64,000 bases of DNA from contig NZ_BMVY01000015.1 in assembly GCF_014650955.1 (NCBI RefSeq), forward strand, positions 62,001 to 126,000, written 5' to 3'. Both the position numbers and the translations under genes were made by a program. Each line of letters opens with the position of its first letter. Within the stretch, counting starts at the first letter, position 1. Positions 61,441-64,000 of the stretch are shown here, one piece after another. The stretch comes from Streptomyces tauricus (lineage in GTDB: Bacteria; Actinomycetota; Actinomycetes; Streptomycetales; Streptomycetaceae). Under the pieces are notes generated by a model, which was not told the DNA's origin, did no database searches, and saw only the letters and a program-made list of their open reading frames with translations.

Positions 61441-64000
61441 TTACGGGAAGCCCCCGAACGTCGTCCCGGTGCTCCCGTCCGCGCCGTCCGTGGTTGTACC
61501 GCCGCCGTCGGTCGTCGCGCCGCCGTCCCCGGTCGTGCCGTCCGTGCCGCCGTCCGTGGTGGTGCCCCCGCCGTCCGTCGTCGTGCCGCCCGTGCCGGTG
61601 GTACCGCCGTCCGTGGTGGTGCCGCCGCCGTCGGTCGTCGTGCCGCCGGTGTCGGTGGTGCCCCCGTCGGTGGTGGTGCCGCCGTTGTCCTGGCCCTGGG
61701 TGTCCGGGGTCTCCTCGCCGCCCGTGGTCGTGCCGCCGTCGGTGGTGGTGCCGCCCGTGGCGGTCGCGTCCTCGTCCGGGTCGGCCGGCGGGAGTTCCTG
61801 CTCCTCGGCGCCGTCCTGGAGGTTCAGGTCGAAGTCCTGGACCTTCACGCCCTTCAGCGCGGCCTTCGTGTACTGGGCGAAGATCTGCGCCGGGTAGCCG
61901 CCGCCGTTGATACGTGCCTGCCCGAGAGCCCCGTACAGCGCCTTGTGCTCGCCCGTGTCGGGGTCCTGGCCCATCACGGCGACGACCGTGGCGAGGTTCG
62001 GGGTGTAGCCCGCGAACCAGGCCGCCTTGTCGTCCTCCGCGGTGCCCGTCTTGCCCGCCACGGGACGCCCGGCGGCCTGCGCGGCCGTACCGGTGCCGCC
62101 CTCGACGACGCTCTGCAGGATCGAGGTCGTCGTGTCGGCGGCCTCCCGGCTGACGGCCTGCTCGGTCGCCTCGTCCGGCAGCTTCACGTCCTCCGAGCCG
62201 TCCTTGGTGACCTTCTCGATCATCGTGTACGTGCCGTGCTTGCCGTGGTTGGCGAGGGTCGCGTACGCCTCCGCCATGTCGAGGACACTCGCGGTGGCCG
62301 TGCCGAGCGCGATGGACGGGGACGCGTTCAGGTCGGGGGTGTCGGCCGGGATGCCGAGGTCGACCGCGGTCTGCTCGACCTTCGCGGAGCCGACGTCCAC
62401 CGCCATCTGCGCGTACACGGAGTTCACGGACTTGTCGGTGGCGGTACGGACCGGGATCTGGCCGTACGAGACCTGGTCCTCGTTCTCCGGGGCGTACGTG
62501 CCGCCGTCCCAGCCCTGTACAGGCCGCTTGTTCGTGCCGTCGTAGACGGTGTTCGGGGTGATCGTCCGGCCGTCCTGGGTGACCGAGTCGTTCTGCACGG
62601 CCGAGGTGAACACGAACGGCTTGAAGATCGAGCCGACCTGGTAGTCCCGGCGCGTGGCGTTGTTGTAGTACTGCTTCGTGTAGTCGATGCCGCCGTACAT
62701 CGCGAGGACCTTGCCGGTCTTCGGGTCGATGGAGGCGCCGCCCGCGCGGACGTAGTTGTCGACCTTGCGGTTCTTCTTGTCGAGTTCGTCCATCACCTGG
62801 TCGTCGACGGCCTTCACGAAGGCGTCCTGCTTGGGCTTCTGCAGGGTGGTCGTGATGCGGTAGCCGCCCGCGTTCAGCGCGTCCTCGTCGAGGATCTTGT
62901 GGTCGGCGAGATAGTCGTTGACGGCCTTGACGATGTAGCCGCGCTGCCCCGACATCCCGGCCGCGATCACCGTCTCCTTGGGCGCGGGGAACTTGACGCC
63001 GGCCCGCTCCGACTCGCTGAGCCAGTCCTTCTTGACCATGCCGTCGAGAACGTAGTTCCAGCGGGCCAGCGCGGCCGGCTTGTTCTCGGGGTGCGCGACC
63101 ACGTCGTACTCGCTCGGCGCGTTCAGGAGCGCCGCCAGGTAGGCGCCCTGCGCTGCCGACAGGCCCTTGGCGTCGACTCCGTAGTAGGCCTGCGCCGCGG
63201 CCTGGATGCCGTACGCGTTGCGGCCGAAGTAGCTGGTGTTGAGGTAGCCCTCGAGGATGTCGTCCTTGCTCTTCTCCCGGTCCAGCTTGATGGAGATGAA
63301 GAACTCCTTCACCTTCCGTGTGACCGTCTGCTCCTGCGCCAGGTAGTAGTTCTTCACGTACTGCTGGGTGATCGTCGAACCGGACTGCTTGCCCTTGCCG
63401 GTGGCGGTGTTCCAGCCGGCGCGGATCATCGCCTTCGGGTCGACCGCCGACTCCGTGTAGAAGTCACGGTCCTCGGCGGCGAGCACCGCGTGCTGCGCGT
63501 CCTTGGAGATCAGCGACAGGTCCACGTTCTCGCGGTTCACCTCGCCGTCGCGGGCGAGCTGGCTGCCGTCCGCGTACAGGTAGACGTTGCTCTGCTTGAT
63601 CGCGGTCGCGTTCGCCGACGGGATCTTCACCAGGTAGTAACCGAGCGCGAACGCGCCGACGAGCAGCAGGACCACGCCGACGAACGTGCCGAGCACCATC
63701 CGCCAGGTCGGGATCAGCCGCTTCCAGCCGGTGCGCTTGGGCCGCTTGGCCTTCTTGGGCTTCTTCGATTCCCCCGCCTGCTCCCCGGGGTGCTCACCCG
63801 CCTGCTTCCCGGGTGTGGCTTCCGCGTCGGCGGACACGGCCGTCAACGCGACGGTCGCGTCGTCCCGTACGCCCGGAGTGTCCCGTACGCCCGAGGTGTC
63901 TCGTACACCCGGGGTGTCCGGGCCGTCTGTGCCGTCATGGCCGTTCGGCGTCCCGCCCGTCCCGCCCGTCGCGCCCCTCCCGCCCGTCGGAGCCGGGGAG
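61441..64000 (-). CDS. Class A penicillin-binding protein, 5' end beyond window
   Basis: A bifunctional peptidoglycan transglycosylase/transpeptidase. A Lys-rich cytoplasmic part and one membrane helix (LGTFVGVVLLLVGAFALGYYLV) precede the GT51 domain (AAEDRDFYTESAVDPKAMIRA, GSTITQQYVKNYYL, KDDILEGYLNTSYFGRNAYGI). The transpeptidase has SxxK in GSIFKPFVF, SVN in KSVNSVYA and KTG in AGKTGTAED. The tail after residue ~710 is a long run of GGTTTDGG-like repeats. The frame stays open to the right edge, so the N-terminus is missing; TTG 63846 is the only start-like codon inside. Likely the main cell-wall synthase of the locus. Confidence 0.93.
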   Translation of the reverse strand, partial: SPAPTGGRGATGGTGGTPNGHDGTDGPDTPGVRDTSGVRDTPGVRDDATVALTAVSADAEATPGKQAGEHPGEQAGESKKPKKAKRPKRTGWKRLIPTWRMVLGTFVGVVLLLVGAFALGYYLVKIPSANATAIKQSNVYLYADGSQLARDGEVNRENVDLSLISKDAQHAVLAAEDRDFYTESAVDPKAMIRAGWNTATGKGKQSGSTITQQYVKNYYLAQEQTVTRKVKEFFISIKLDREKSKDDILEGYLNTSYFGRNAYGIQAAAQAYYGVDAKGLSAAQGAYLAALLNAPSEYDVVAHPENKPAALARWNYVLDGMVKKDWLSESERAGVKFPAPKETVIAAGMSGQRGYIVKAVNDYLADHKILDEDALNAGGYRITTTLQKPKQDAFVKAVDDQVMDELDKKNRKVDNYVRAGGASIDPKTGKVLAMYGGIDYTKQYYNNATRRDYQVGSIFKPFVFTSAVQNDSVTQDGRTITPNTVYDGTNKRPVQGWDGGTYAPENEDQVSYGQIPVRTATDKSVNSVYAQMAVDVGSAKVEQTAVDLGIPADTPDLNASPSIALGTATASVLDMAEAYATLANHGKHGTYTMIEKVTKDGSEDVKLPDEATEQAVSREAADTTTSILQSVVEGGTGTAAQAAGRPVAGKTGTAEDDKAAWFAGYTPNLATVVAVMGQDPDTGEHKALYGALGQARINGGGYPAQIFAQYTKAALKGVKVQDFDLNLQDGAEEQELPPADPDEDATATGGTTTDGGTTTGGEETPDTQGQDNGGTTTDGGTTDTGGTTTDGGGTTTDGGTTGTGGTTTDGGGTTTDGGTDGTTGDGGATTDGGGTTTDGADGSTGTTFGGFP

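Overview
The window is Streptomyces chromosome. GC content is very high, codons end mostly in G or C, GTG starts are common, and there are SsgA-like, DasR/PTS-sugar and 4-hydroxyphenylpyruvate dioxygenase genes in an order I recall from the S. coelicolor core chromosome (recall, not a search). It has two halves.

(1) Bases 1 to about 19,590: most of an actinomycete integrative and conjugative element (AICE) lying against the 3' end of a tRNA-Cys gene; its left end is outside the window. From left to right it holds a defence-like cassette of a GHKL/MORC-like ATPase (cut by the window edge) divergent from a C5 cytosine methyltransferase; a regulatory block (tandem GntR, HD hydrolase, NUDIX hydrolase, XRE regulator and a small unknown gene); a tRNA-like hairpin; a tightly overlapping transfer operon (DUF4097-type protein, small acidic protein, PycTM-like membrane protein, unknown, DUF2637/SpdB-like, zinc protein); the TraB/FtsK DNA translocase; a palindrome cluster that may be the cis-acting transfer locus; small Spd-like membrane proteins; a second C5 methyltransferase with an out-of-frame gene nested inside it; a primase-polymerase and a helicase-like ATPase that should replicate the element; an iteron array; excisionase; tyrosine integrase; and an AT-rich pentapeptide-repeat cargo gene. 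Five start codons in this element are preceded, at 34-47 nt, by stem-loops whose stems differ in sequence but stay perfectly paired. Four of the five also share a loop motif. This looks like an RNA element of the AICE and is the main candidate for something undescribed.

(2) About 19,590 to 64,000: core chromosome. An MFS exporter, an SF2 helicase, an IclR regulator and a secreted Lon-like protease are followed by an osmoprotectant ABC operon (minus strand); Lrp/hppD; a TPR protein; a GlcD-like oxidase; ssgG; two RDD membrane proteins; a secreted M6 metalloprotease; NAD salvage (pncA, pncB); clpS with a DUF2017 gene; an amino-acid permease; the mec-cysO-cysM cysteine pathway with a small cysteine-codon leader peptide; a PemK-like protein; an MBL-fold hydrolase; the N-acetylglucosamine PTS (nagE2, nagE1, nagF) with three DasR-type operator palindromes; rph; rdgB; a secreted protein divergent from an ArsR-type regulator with 14-bp phased repeats between them; tRNA-Leu; two tandem HNH nucleases; bcp; a DUF3618 protein; a GroES-like protein; a guanidine-III riboswitch with its SMR exporter; and a class A penicillin-binding protein running off the right edge.

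Strong hairpins separate most convergent gene pairs in the chromosomal half. All calls come from reading the sequence; no database search was run.
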